Positions 41,109 to 49,781 of a DNA stretch of 64,000 bases are shown piece by piece (the first letter of the stretch is position 1; each line of letters begins with the position of its first letter). Below the pieces are notes generated by a model. That model saw nothing but the letters and a program-made list of their open reading frames with translations, had not been told where the DNA came from and ran no database searches. Source of the DNA: Candidatus Pullichristensenella avicola (lineage in GTDB: Bacteria; Bacillota; Clostridia; Christensenellales; Aristaeellaceae); the NCBI GenBank assembly GCA_018711655.1, contig DVIA01000039.1:1-64000 (forward strand), written 5' to 3'. The translations under genes and the position numbers were made by a program.

Positions 41109-42476
41109 GTGAAAAAGGCAATCCGTTGTATTTGCGTTCTGTTGACATTCGCATTGCTGGCAGGCGGCGCCGCGTATGCCGAGGTCACCTGGGAGACCGT
41201 TGTGCCAACGACCAGCGCCGGTATGACGCTGGGAGGCGTCTGCACATCTAAAAGCTCCCTTTTTCCGGGGGAGGTTTTTCCGGAAGCACTTGGCGATTTG
41301 CAGGGAGTGCAGATGTGGTCCTTTGGCGCGGTTGATGGAAACTCCTATTTCTACATCGCGTGCAACGTGTTAAATGAAAGCAACGCAACTCTGCAAAACA
41401 GCACCGGCAGCGAAGAGGACTTCGACGTGCGCGTGACCGATGAAAGCGGCGAAGAACACCTGTTCTACGGGCACTGGCGAGACCAGGACACGCAGGTACA
41501 GTTCTTTGACAGCGAGGAGGCTTTCGACACCATCGTGGAATACGGCGACCGCAGCAGGGAGAACTGCGGCGAAGTGCTCGCGCTGCTTTTGACGGATCAG
41601 GTGCTGGAGTTTGACGTTGAAGCCAGGAACGGCGCCTGGGGCGTGCGCTTCACCGCCGATATGGCGGGCTTTTCCGACGCTTACCACACGGCCTTTGGCG
41701 ATTCCGCGACGGAGGAACCGGCGGCCGGGGAAACCGCGGATGCAGAAACGGCGGAGGCCTCCCAGTGGACGTTGGGCCAGTATAGCGACGCGTTTGGAGA
41801 CCCCATTGAAGGTTCCTACGTTATCACCAACGTCCAGCATTTTGAGGGCACGTTCAGCAATACCGCCGCTTACAATTCTCCCCTTTGGGCGGAGGCGCTG
41901 ATGGATGAATACGGCTTCAGCTTCTGGTTCTATCAGTATCAGAACACGGACATGCTGTACCGCAACGTCTATTCCCGTTACGACGAGACCTATACCGTCA
42001 GCATCAAGGACGAAAACGGCGACGAGCACGTCTTCTACGGCTTCATGTTTGTAAACGACCCCTATCTCAGAGTTGTGGACGACAGGAGCGTGTATGACCG
42101 CATTTACAGCCTGGATGACCTCAACGAGGATGATTACGACGAGGTTCTCGCCCTTTTCCTGCAGGATCAGGTTCTGAAAGTCTCCATCATCGCCGAGGAG
42201 GGCGCGGACAGCTTCAACTTCACTGTGGATACGCACGGCTTTGCCGAGGCCTACGCAAGCACGATCAGCCCGCTGAAGGAGTATACCGGCAAAGAGACCG
42301 TCAAGAGCGTTCAGACCGCGCTCAACGCGGCCGGCTACGAATGCGGCACGCCCGACGGCATCGCGGGAAAGAACACCGGGGCGGCGATCACGGAGTATCA
42401 AACGGATAACGGCCTGACCGTCACCGGCACCGTCACCCACGAACTGCTGATTTCCCTGGGGTTGATCGGCGGCTGA
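41109..42476 (+). CDS. Secreted protein: two duplicated unknown domains + peptidoglycan-binding domain
   Basis: 455 residues, GTG start behind AGGAGG. A signal peptide (CVLLTFALLAGGAAYA) leads to two homologous ~150-residue units separated by an acidic linker (EEPAAGETADAETAEA). The copies share VTDESGEEHLFYG / IKDENGDEHVFYG, CGEVLALLLTDQVLEFDV / DEVLALFLQDQVLKVSI and GFSDAY / GFAEAY. The C-terminal ~60 residues form a PG_binding_1 domain (VKSVQTALNAAGYECGTPDG). The duplicated domain is not one I recognise. It probably acts at the cell wall. Confidence 0.8.
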   Translation: MKKAIRCICVLLTFALLAGGAAYAEVTWETVVPTTSAGMTLGGVCTSKSSLFPGEVFPEALGDLQGVQMWSFGAVDGNSYFYIACNVLNESNATLQNSTGSEEDFDVRVTDESGEEHLFYGHWRDQDTQVQFFDSEEAFDTIVEYGDRSRENCGEVLALLLTDQVLEFDVEARNGAWGVRFTADMAGFSDAYHTAFGDSATEEPAAGETADAETAEASQWTLGQYSDAFGDPIEGSYVITNVQHFEGTFSNTAAYNSPLWAEALMDEYGFSFWFYQYQNTDMLYRNVYSRYDETYTVSIKDENGDEHVFYGFMFVNDPYLRVVDDRSVYDRIYSLDDLNEDDYDEVLALFLQDQVLKVSIIAEEGADSFNFTVDTHGFAEAYASTISPLKEYTGKETVKSVQTALNAAGYECGTPDGIAGKNTGAAITEYQTDNGLTVTGTVTHELLISLGLIGG

Positions 42477-42577
42477 GCGGCCGCGGGGCGCGCGGAAACG
42501 CGCGCGTTCCGGCGCAGAAAACCGCGCCTGTGGAAAAAGCGCGGAATGCCCGCGCCGCCGCCCCTTTTCAGCAAACG

Positions 42578-42746
42578 GCGTTTGCGCGCGTTCGGACGGG
42601 GGGACGTAGACCATTTGAACCAGGTCGCGCAGGAGGCGTTTTCGCGCGCGCTCGGACGAGGGGCGCCTCGCGTCGGACTTCCTGCGTGCAGACCTTGGCG
42701 TTTTCGCGCGCGCTCGGGCAAGGGGCGTTGTCCCCGGCTGAAAGGC
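42578..42746. repeat. ~60-nt periodic repeats (GCGTTTTCGCGCGCGCTCGG)
   Basis: Units GCGTTTGCGCGCGTTCGG (42578), GCGTTTTCGCGCGCGCTCGG (42636) and the same again (42698) are spaced 58 and 62 nt, each followed by RCGAGGGGCG-type sequence, with unrelated ~32-nt stretches between. A degenerate fourth copy may start at 42745. The gap 42477-43239 otherwise holds no supportable gene. Confidence 0.6.
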
Positions 42747-43239
42747 GTCTGCCGCGCCGCGCGCGTTCCGGACAGGGCCGCCCATTTTCGGGCGGTCCTT
42801 TTCGCGCCCTCAAAGGGCCGCGAGCGGAGTGGAATCCGGGCTTGACAAGCCCGGAAGATGGCGTTACCATGGCAAAGGACGCATGCGCGAAACGCTCCGT
42901 TCCGCCGGAGAGCCCGCGTCGGCCGGCGCTCTCCCGGGCGCAATTCTGCCGGCTTTGAATGTTCGCGGTCGGGACGGCCTGCCCGCGCCAAAGGTTGGGC
43001 CGCGGCGTTTGCCCACGGGTGCGCGCGGACAGGCGGTACAAAAGATCGCCCGACGCAGGGCGGGAAAGCGCGCGGGCGAGAATGAGGACGATACCTGCGC
43101 GGCGGGCGCGAAGGCTTTTCGCCCGGCGCGGCGTCGCTTCGCCGTCGGCGGCTGCGGAAGCGCGGCGGCAGGCCCGCTTTCCGAACGAACCCACCCGTCC
43201 GCAGAGGCGGGAAAGACAATGCAAATGCGGGAGAAGAAC

Positions 43240-44268
43240 ATGCTGGAGATTCTTCTGGAGGAACGCGCGCGCCATCCCGGCGCGGAGGCGCGCGATTACT
43301 GCAAACTGCTGTATCAGAGCGAATTTGGCGGCGGCCACATGGCCTGTGAGCCATCGGAAGCGCTCGAGCGGCTGCGCGGGGAGATCGCAGCCTGCGGCGC
43401 GGGGGCGGACGCTCCCTTTGCGCGCGTGGGCGGCGGTTTGCTGCGGCTGAACCTGCGCGCCCTGCCCGCGCTGCGCTTGCGGCCGGAAACGGTCTGCGGC
43501 CTGTTTTCCTGCGCCTGCGCGCCGCGGGGCAGCGTTGCGGGGCTGGAGGAAAAGCTGGAAATCCTGCGCGCGAACGCCGCGCGTCTGGGCCTGGACGAAG
43601 CTCTGCTGGCGGCGGAGATCGACGCCTGGCGCGCGGCGGGGTACCCGGCCATATCGCATTCGCCGGCCTATCGCGCGCTCTATCATCCCGCCTATCGCCT
43701 CGTTCCCGCGGCGGCGGAGCGTTTCCTGGCCCTGTTTCAGGCGGTGGACGAACTTGTTAAGGGCAAGGGCGGCGCGCGCGTGGCCATCGACGGCAACAGC
43801 GGCGCGGGAAAATCCACGCTGGGCGCGCTGCTGGCGGCGGCGTACGGGGGAAATCTCTATCATATGGACGACTTTTTTCTGCCGGCGGAACGCAAAACGC
43901 CCGCGCGCCTTGCCGAGCCGGGCGGAAACGTGGACTGGGAGCGCTTCCGTGGCGAGGTACTCTCGCGCCTGGGAACGGCGTTTTCCTACCGCCCCTGGCG
44001 TTGCCGCGAGGGCAGGCTGGCCGCGCCGGTCGCGGTTTGGCCGCGCGCGGTGGAGATCGTCGAGGGCGTGTACAGCCTGCACCCTGCCCTGCGCGACGCC
44101 TACGATCTGCGCGTGTTCCTCTCCATCGACGCGGCCGCGCAGGAAGAGCGCATCCGCCTGCGCAGCGGCGAGGCGATGCTGCGGCGCTTCCAAACGGAGT
44201 GGATCCCGCTGGAAAACGCCTATTTCAATGCCCTGAACATTCGGCAAAGCTGCCAATTGGTATACTAA
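43240..44268 (+). CDS. P-loop kinase (uridine kinase-like) with unknown N-terminal domain
   Basis: 342 residues from ATG 43240 (GGGAG 6 nt upstream; 43219 and 43225 are alternatives). Residues ~1-180 are a helical domain I do not recognise (EARDYCKLLYQSEFGGGHMA, EAEIDAWRAAGYPAISHS-like). Residues ~185-342 form a uridine-kinase-type P-loop fold: AIDGNSGAGKSTLGALLAA, a Lid/acceptor region YHMDDFFLPAER, and WPRAVEIVEGVYSLHPALRD. The kinase half probably phosphorylates a nucleoside or small metabolite. It has no operon partner. Confidence 0.75.
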   Translation: MLEILLEERARHPGAEARDYCKLLYQSEFGGGHMACEPSEALERLRGEIAACGAGADAPFARVGGGLLRLNLRALPALRLRPETVCGLFSCACAPRGSVAGLEEKLEILRANAARLGLDEALLAAEIDAWRAAGYPAISHSPAYRALYHPAYRLVPAAAERFLALFQAVDELVKGKGGARVAIDGNSGAGKSTLGALLAAAYGGNLYHMDDFFLPAERKTPARLAEPGGNVDWERFRGEVLSRLGTAFSYRPWRCREGRLAAPVAVWPRAVEIVEGVYSLHPALRDAYDLRVFLSIDAAAQEERIRLRSGEAMLRRFQTEWIPLENAYFNALNIRQSCQLVY

Positions 44269-44385
44269 ACGCGGCGCACACGGCGGCGTTTGTGCGCGGC
44301 ATGTAAAATCTCACCGCCGGCGCGCATGCGCGGCCTCCTCAACGCATAAGCATCAACGAGCGAATGTGGTGGGGGAGGTTTTTTT

Positions 44386-45906
44386 ATGGCGATAAGCGTG
44401 CTCAGGCAAACGCTGGAGATCGAGGAACTGGTAGGCTCGCGGCAGGGACAGGCGCTGCTGCGCGCGGAGGCGATCGTGCCCGGCGCGGGCCGGGACGCGA
44501 TTGAAACGCTGATGAGCGAGGCCAGCCTGGTCATCGGCCAGGTGGACGTACAGGAGGGCCGCGTGGTGCTGGAGGGCACGGCGCACTGCCAGGCCGTGTA
44601 CCGCCAGGGCGGCGAGGCGACGCTGCGCTCTCTGACGGCGCAGGCGCAGCTCAACCATGCTTTCGAACTGCCCGGCGCGGCGCGCGATATGCCCTGCCGC
44701 GTGGCGGGCGAGGTGGAACATGTAGAGGCGAAATATGAAAACGGCCATATGGTGTTCCTGGTCAGCGTAGGGCTGAAACTGCAGTTGTGGCGCCTGGCGC
44801 CGACGGAGGTCGTCTCCGGCATCGAAGGCGCGGAAACGCTGCAAACGGAGGAGGAAAGCGTCCGCTCGGTGCGCCTGGCGGCCGAGGCGGGCGTGGAAAC
44901 GCTGGTGAGCGAAAGCGTCGATCTTCCCGCGGCCCTGGAGGCGCGCACGGCGCTGATGGACTGGGCGACCGTGACCGTTGAGGGCGTGAGCGCGGACCTT
45001 GGCGGCGTAACGGTGCGCGGCAGAATTTATGTCGAGGCCCTCATCGGCAGCGCCGTGGCCGGCCGGCCCGTAGCGCTGATCAAGGTGCCGCTTACGTTCG
45101 AACGCCTGGTGGAAATGCCGGACTGGCTGTGCGAAAACGTCTACGCCACCGCGCGCGTCCAGCGCCTGGACACGCGCGTGGAGGAAAGCGAGGAGGACGA
45201 GGACGCACAGATGCGCATCGAGGCCGAAGTGGCCGTTTCGGTCAAGGCCATCGCCTCCAGCGAGGTTGCGGCGCTGGCAGACGCCTATACCACGCGCGGG
45301 CCGTCTTTGCAGGTTGAAACGCAGACGATCGAACCCTGCGTGGCCATCGAGCGCGCGCAGGCTTCCGAGGCCTTTCATGGAACGCTGCTCCTGCCCGAAA
45401 ACGCCCCCGGGGCGGGCACGGTGTTGGCCGTGCGCGTGCGGCCCGTGGTCGGCGGCTGGGGCGTGGACGCGGGCAGGACGACCATCGACGGCGTGCTGGA
45501 GGCGACGGTGCTCTACATGCCCGGCGGGTCCGACCGCGTGGCTTCGGCGCAAAGCGAAATGCCTTTTTCCGTGAGCGTACAGGGCGAATTGGACGATACC
45601 TCCTGGGTGACGGTCGAAGCCGCCTCCGCCGAGGCGAACGCCCTGATGAGCGACCGGTTGGAACTGCGTTGCGTGCTCAACGTCGGCGCCGAAACGCGCG
45701 TGACGCGCCGCTATACCCTGCTCAGCGACGCGCAGGAGGGCGAGGACGTGAAAAAACGGCCCGGCATCGTGCTGTTCTGGCCGTGCGACGGAGACGACGT
45801 GTGGTCGATCGGCAAGCGCTATAACGTCAGCGTCGAGGACGTTCGCGCGATGAACGGCGGCACGGATATCATCCGCCAGGGGCGGGCGCTGGTGCTGAAA
45901 ATATAG
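44386..45906 (+). CDS. sipL: SipL-like spore coat morphogenetic protein (DUF3794 + LysM)
   Basis: 506 residues, close to the length of C. difficile SipL. Three DUF3794-type beta units are visible (IGQVDVQEGRVVLEGTAHCQ; SADLGGVTVRGRIYVEAL; TTIDGVLEATVLYMPGG), and the C-terminal ~50 residues are a LysM domain (VWSIGKRYNVSVEDVRAMNG). In Clostridia SipL binds SpoIVA through its LysM domain and encases the forespore, replacing SpoVID. ATG follows GGGGGAGG. Monocistronic. SpoIVA is not in the window. Confidence 0.85.
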   Translation: MAISVLRQTLEIEELVGSRQGQALLRAEAIVPGAGRDAIETLMSEASLVIGQVDVQEGRVVLEGTAHCQAVYRQGGEATLRSLTAQAQLNHAFELPGAARDMPCRVAGEVEHVEAKYENGHMVFLVSVGLKLQLWRLAPTEVVSGIEGAETLQTEEESVRSVRLAAEAGVETLVSESVDLPAALEARTALMDWATVTVEGVSADLGGVTVRGRIYVEALIGSAVAGRPVALIKVPLTFERLVEMPDWLCENVYATARVQRLDTRVEESEEDEDAQMRIEAEVAVSVKAIASSEVAALADAYTTRGPSLQVETQTIEPCVAIERAQASEAFHGTLLLPENAPGAGTVLAVRVRPVVGGWGVDAGRTTIDGVLEATVLYMPGGSDRVASAQSEMPFSVSVQGELDDTSWVTVEAASAEANALMSDRLELRCVLNVGAETRVTRRYTLLSDAQEGEDVKKRPGIVLFWPCDGDDVWSIGKRYNVSVEDVRAMNGGTDIIRQGRALVLKI

Positions 45907-46206
45907 AATGGTTTCGCGCGGGGCGGAAAAATCCGGATCGCGGCAGGGAAATGCGGCGAGGCGGAACGCCCCGCGCGGACGGCAGAGGCGCGGGGCAGGC
46001 TGCGGTTCGGCATGCCCCGCGCGGAGCGGGAAGGGCGTTTGGGGATGGATCAAGCGAAATGCGCCAATGGAAAGCCCTGCGTGAAACGAAAACGCCGCGC
46101 CTTTTGCGTTGCCGCGGGGCGCAAAGACGCACGTCCGCGCCGCATGATTCCGCCCGCATTGTGAGGGCGCAGTTTAATCTGCATATGCGCCGCGCGTGTT
46201 TTTTAC
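45907..46206. other. Intergenic region without a recognisable gene
   Basis: GC-rich and without repeats or hairpins of note; ends at the MATE promoter. Confidence 0.5.
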
Positions 46207-46235
46207 TTGCGCCGTTCGGAAAAAGCGGTTACAAT
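46207..46235 (+). promoter_or_regulatory. Promoter of the first MATE gene
   Basis: TTGCGC (46207-46212), 17 nt, TACAAT (46230-46235). It excludes the ATGs at 46207 and 46234 as starts and points to 46264. Confidence 0.65.
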
Positions 46236-46263
46236 GATGGGGATACGGTTTGCAAAGGAAGAG

Positions 46264-47676
46264 ATGGATTTGCGATTCTCCCTGCGCGCGAAACTGCGCG
46301 AATACCGGCCGTTGACGGCGGCGCTTCTGGCCCTGTCCTGGCCGGTGATGCTGGAAAACGCCATGCAGACGCTGGTGCAGTATGTGGATACGGCCATGGT
46401 CGGCGCGCTGGGCGCGCAGGCCTCCGCCGCCGTGGGGCTGACCGGTTCGGTGACATGGCTGGTCAACGGTATTTTTTTCGCCGCCGGCGTCGGCGCGTTG
46501 GCGGTCATTTCGCGGGCGCTGGGCGCGAAGGACGGACGCACGGCCCGGGAAACGGCCGGACAGTCCGTGCTGATCGCCCTGGCCGCCGGCGCGGCGATGT
46601 GCGTTCTAACGCTGCTGGCGACGCCGGCGCTGCCGGGATGGCTCAACGGCGAGGAGGAGATCCGCGCCGATGCCGCGGCATATTTCGGCATTATCTGCAC
46701 GCCGATGCTCTTTCGCGCCGCTTCGATCGTTTTTGGTTCCGTACTGCGCGCGGCGGGAGACACGCGCACGCCCATGCTGGCGAACCTGGCGATGAACGCC
46801 CTCAACGTGGTGCTGAACTTTCTGCTGATTTACGCCACGCGCGAAATGCGCCTGCTGGGATTGACCTTCACCGTGCCCGGCGCGGGCCTGGGCGTGCGTG
46901 GCGCGGCCATCGCCACGGCGATTTCCTATGTGCTCGGCGGCGTGCTCATCGCCCGCGCCATGTGGAAAAACCCCGCCGTTTCGCCGCGCGGAGGCATGAT
47001 GCGGCCCAACGGCGCGGCGATGCGGAACTGCCTGCGCATCGCCGCGCCCGTGGCGCTGGCGCGCCTGACCACTTCGGCGGGGCATGTGGTATTCGCCGCG
47101 CTGGTGGCGACGCTGGGCACGGTCAGCCTGGCCGCGCATTCGATCGCTCTCACAGCCGAGCAGGCCTTTTACATTCCTGCGCTGGGCGTCAATACCGCCG
47201 CGGCCACGCTCACCGGCAACGCCCTGGGCGAAAAGGACGCCCGCAAACTGGACATGGTCGGCCGCAGCACGATCGTCGTTACGCTCGTTCTGATGACCGT
47301 TACCGGAGGCCTGCTCTTTGCGTTCGCCCCGCAGGTGATGCGCATTTTTACGCCCGACGCGCTGGTGGCGGCGCAGGGCGTGTCGGTTTTGCGCCTGGTG
47401 GCGCTTTCCGAGCCGATTTTTGGCATCGCCATCGGCGTGGAGGGCATGCTGCAGGGCGCGGGCGATACGGCGATTCCCTTTGTGATCACCACGGCGACCA
47501 TGTGGCTGGTGCGCATCGCCGGCACGGTGCTGGTGCTGCGCCTTTTCCATCAGGGGTTGAACGCCGTGTGGACATGTATGGTGGCGGAGAACACCGTTCG
47601 CGGCGCGCTTTACCTTATCCGCTATCTGCGCGGGCGCTGGAAACCGGCGGATTTGCGCCCCAAAGCGGCGGCGTGA
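46264..47676 (+). CDS. MATE-family efflux transporter
   Basis: 470 residues with 12 predicted membrane helices in two pseudo-symmetric halves. MATE motifs include ALSWPVMLENAMQTLVQYVD at the N terminus, GVGALAVISRALGAKDGRTA, GSVLRAAGDTRTPMLANLAM, and the second-half counterparts TTSAGHVVFAALVATLGTVS and VEGMLQGAGDTAIPFVITTA. It exports cationic drugs or metabolites using Na+ or H+. Start 46264 (MDLRFS) has AAGGAAG close upstream. It converges on a second, distinct MATE gene. Confidence 0.92.
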   Translation: MDLRFSLRAKLREYRPLTAALLALSWPVMLENAMQTLVQYVDTAMVGALGAQASAAVGLTGSVTWLVNGIFFAAGVGALAVISRALGAKDGRTARETAGQSVLIALAAGAAMCVLTLLATPALPGWLNGEEEIRADAAAYFGIICTPMLFRAASIVFGSVLRAAGDTRTPMLANLAMNALNVVLNFLLIYATREMRLLGLTFTVPGAGLGVRGAAIATAISYVLGGVLIARAMWKNPAVSPRGGMMRPNGAAMRNCLRIAAPVALARLTTSAGHVVFAALVATLGTVSLAAHSIALTAEQAFYIPALGVNTAAATLTGNALGEKDARKLDMVGRSTIVVTLVLMTVTGGLLFAFAPQVMRIFTPDALVAAQGVSVLRLVALSEPIFGIAIGVEGMLQGAGDTAIPFVITTATMWLVRIAGTVLVLRLFHQGLNAVWTCMVAENTVRGALYLIRYLRGRWKPADLRPKAAA

Positions 47677-47722
47677 ACGGGCGCCAAAGCCCGGGGGCGC
47701 CTTTTGCGCGCGGCCGTAGGCG

Positions 47723-49075
47723 CTAAGTCCCGGCGGCCTTCGGCGCCTTGGAGGTTACGCAGCGCCGGTAAACCGCGATGGAGACAACGGCGGCGATCGC
47801 CTCGGAAATCCAGAAGGCGTTCCAAACGCCGTAAACGCCGAAAAAGCGGCTGAGGACGTAGGCCACGGGAATGATGACCACCGTATAGCGGAACAGGGAA
47901 ATGACCAGAGAAGGCGCGCCCATGCCCAGCCCTTCGAGCGCGCCCGAAGAGGCGACCGATATCGCCGAAACGATGAAGCCCGCGCTGATGATGCGCAGCG
48001 CCGTCGCGCCCGCCTCGATGGTCGCCGCCGCGTCGGCAAACAGGCCCATCAGCCATTCGGGGACGGCAAGGAAGAGGGCCGTGCCCGCCAGCATGATGAC
48101 GGCGCACATCAGCAGCACAAGATCGTAAATGCGCTTGACGCGCGCGTGTTCGCCCGCGCCGTAGTTGTAGCCGATCAGGGGGCGCATGCCCTGCACGATG
48201 CCGTTGGCGGTGAGGTAGAGAAAGGTCTGCAATTTGTAATAGACGCCCAGCGCCAGAATGTAGGCCTCGCCAAAAGGCGCGAGGATGGCGTTCAGCGCGG
48301 AAACAAGGAAAGAGGGCAGGGCAAGGTTCAACGTCGCGGGAATGCCCACGGCATACAGGCGGCGCGTCATTTTGGCCTGGGGAATCAGGTATTTGCGGCG
48401 GATGCGCACGCGCAGCGGCCGCTTTTTGTAGGCGACCAGGTAGATCGCCAGCGAAAGCGTCTGGCCGATGCCCGTGGCCAGCGCCGCCCCTTCGATGCCC
48501 ATTTGCGGGAAGGGACCGATGCCGTAGATCATCATCGGGTCCAGAACGATGTTCGCCACGCAACCGCAGAGCATGGCGACCATCGTAAGGCGCATGCTGC
48601 CCACGGCCTGAAAGAGCTTTTCGTACAACATGCTAAAGGAAATGACCGGCGCAAAGGCAAAGGCCACCGTGGCATAGCGTACGCCCAGATCGACGACGCT
48701 GGCCGAACTGGTGAACAGCGGCAAAAAACGGGGCATGAGGAAAATGCAGGCCCCGGCCAGGACCAGGCCGTGAATCAGCGACAGCGTCAGCCCCTGCGAG
48801 GCGGCGCGATCGGCGCGCTCCAGTTCGTTCGCGCCCAGGTGATAGGCGATCACCGCATTGACGCCGATGCCAAAGCCGATGGTGACGGCGTTGATGAGGT
48901 TCTGAATGGGAAACACCAGGGAAAGCGCGGTCATGGCCTCCTCGCTGATGCGGGCGACGAAGTAACTATCGACGATGTTGTAAAGCGAGTTGACCAGCAT
49001 GGAGATCACCATCGGCAACGCCATGGAGATCAAAAGCGGGAATACGGGTCTTTCCTTCATGAAACGGTCGTCCAT
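47723..49075 (-). CDS. MATE-family efflux transporter (MepA/DinF-like) behind an attenuator
   Basis: 450 residues with 12 membrane helices: PVFPLLISMALPMVISMLVN and NIVDSYFVARISEEAMTALS at the N terminus, GANELERADRAASQGLTLSL, and the second-half signature NGIVQGMRPLIGYNYGAGEH that is typical of MepA-type MATE exporters. ATG 49075 follows GGGAGG. The leader contains an intrinsic terminator (49107-49140), so expression is probably controlled by attenuation. It is only distantly similar to the neighbouring MATE gene, so they are not a recent duplication. Confidence 0.92.
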   Translation of the reverse strand: MDDRFMKERPVFPLLISMALPMVISMLVNSLYNIVDSYFVARISEEAMTALSLVFPIQNLINAVTIGFGIGVNAVIAYHLGANELERADRAASQGLTLSLIHGLVLAGACIFLMPRFLPLFTSSASVVDLGVRYATVAFAFAPVISFSMLYEKLFQAVGSMRLTMVAMLCGCVANIVLDPMMIYGIGPFPQMGIEGAALATGIGQTLSLAIYLVAYKKRPLRVRIRRKYLIPQAKMTRRLYAVGIPATLNLALPSFLVSALNAILAPFGEAYILALGVYYKLQTFLYLTANGIVQGMRPLIGYNYGAGEHARVKRIYDLVLLMCAVIMLAGTALFLAVPEWLMGLFADAAATIEAGATALRIISAGFIVSAISVASSGALEGLGMGAPSLVISLFRYTVVIIPVAYVLSRFFGVYGVWNAFWISEAIAAVVSIAVYRRCVTSKAPKAAGT

Positions 49076-49106
49076 TGCTCAGCCTCCCATTTGTGCGTTC
49101 GCGCGC

Positions 49107-49140
49107 AAAAAAGCCACGCAACTGCGAACAATTGCGTGGC
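49107..49140 (-). terminator. Leader terminator (attenuator) before the MATE gene
   Basis: On the minus strand a perfect 9-bp stem GCCACGCAA / TTGCGTGGC is followed by TTTTTT, 32 nt upstream of the MATE start and downstream of a promoter. It would stop transcription unless an alternative fold or a stalled ribosome prevents it. Confidence 0.75.
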
Positions 49141-49192
49141 GAAAAGAGTCTTGCGCGACTGGAAAAATCCACACGAGGTTTTAAACGTGCGC

Positions 49193-49219
49193 ATCATAAC
49201 ACGCGCGCGCCGTTGTCAA
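49193..49219 (-). promoter_or_regulatory. Putative promoter of the attenuated MATE gene
   Basis: Minus strand TTGACA (49219-49214) and TATGAT (49198-49193) with a short 15-nt spacer. Transcription from here gives a ~115-nt leader containing the terminator. Confidence 0.5.
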
Positions 49220-49312
49220 CCAAAATCGCGTCAAATATGCGTAAAAGGGATTCTGCCGCGGGTTTCTTCAAATATTCGCCAAAGCTACATCTGTTTTTTT
49301 CAAAGCGGACGC

Positions 49313-49341
49313 TTGACAAAGCGCCGGGAAAATGTTATAAT
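49313..49341 (+). promoter_or_regulatory. tRNA operon promoter
   Basis: TTGACA (49313-49318), 17 nt, TATAAT (49336-49341), about 34 nt before tRNA-Pro. Confidence 0.9.
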
Positions 49342-49374
49342 AGCTTACGTCGCTTGCGAGGCATACGCTGCTGG

Positions 49375-49451
49375 CGGGGTGTAGCGCAGTTCGGTAGCGC
49401 ACGTGCTTTGGGAGCATGGGGCCGCAGGTTCAAATCCTGTCACCCCGACCA
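49375..49451 (+). tRNA. tRNA-Pro (TGG)
   Basis: Acceptor CGGGGTG pairs with CACCCCG; anticodon loop TTTGGGA gives TGG; TTCAAAT T-loop; CCA encoded. Confidence 0.95.
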
Positions 49452-49459
49452 TATTTTGC

Positions 49460-49534
49460 GACCTCTTGGTCAAGCGGTTAAGACACCGCCCTTTCACGGC
49501 GGTAACACGGGTTCGAGTCCCGTAGAGGTCGCCA
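49460..49534 (+). tRNA. tRNA-Glu (TTC)
   Basis: Acceptor GACCTCT pairs with AGAGGTC; stem CCGCC / GGCGG around loop CTTTCAC gives TTC; GTTCGAGTC T-arm; CCA encoded. Confidence 0.95.
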
Positions 49535-49558
49535 TTTTTTATGCGTTTATCCGGTTCA

Positions 49559-49635
49559 GGGCCTTTAGCTCAGTTGGTTAGAGCAGTCGGCTCATAACCG
49601 ATCGGTCCGGGGTTCAAGTCCCTGAAGGCCCACCA
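49559..49635 (+). tRNA. tRNA-Met (CAT), elongator type
   Basis: Acceptor GGGCCTT pairs with AAGGCCC (no C1-A72 mismatch, so not initiator); anticodon loop CTCATAA gives CAT. Lysidine-modified tRNA-Ile2 cannot be excluded by sequence alone. CCA encoded. Confidence 0.9.
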
Positions 49636-49644
49636 TAAGCGCTT

Positions 49645-49721
49645 GGTCCGGTAGTTCAGTTGGTTAGAATGCCAGCCTGTCACGCTGGAGGTCGAGGGTT
49701 CGAGCCCCTTCCGGATCGCCA
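49645..49721 (+). tRNA. tRNA-Asp (GTC)
   Basis: Acceptor GGTCCGG pairs with CCGGATC; anticodon loop CTGTCAC gives GTC; CCA encoded. Confidence 0.95.
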
Positions 49722-49724
49722 AAC

Positions 49725-49752
49725 ACCTCTCGGGTGTCCGGGAGGTTTTTTT
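49725..49752 (+). terminator. tRNA operon terminator
   Basis: Stem ACCTCTCGG / CCGGGAGGT with one wobble pair, GTGT loop and a T tract, right after tRNA-Asp and 30 nt before cca. Confidence 0.85.
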
Positions 49753-49781
49753 ATTTCTGGAATATTCGGGGTGGGGTTGCG

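Noticed and set aside
46264..49075. Recent tandem duplication of MATE genes
   Set aside because: The two proteins share only family-level motifs, lie in opposite orientation and have different signature regions.
48966..49172. 68-codon minus-strand ORF overlapping the MATE start
   Set aside because: As a functional protein it is unlikely; it reads through the attenuator hairpin and out of frame into the MATE gene. Its relevance is as possible leader translation only.
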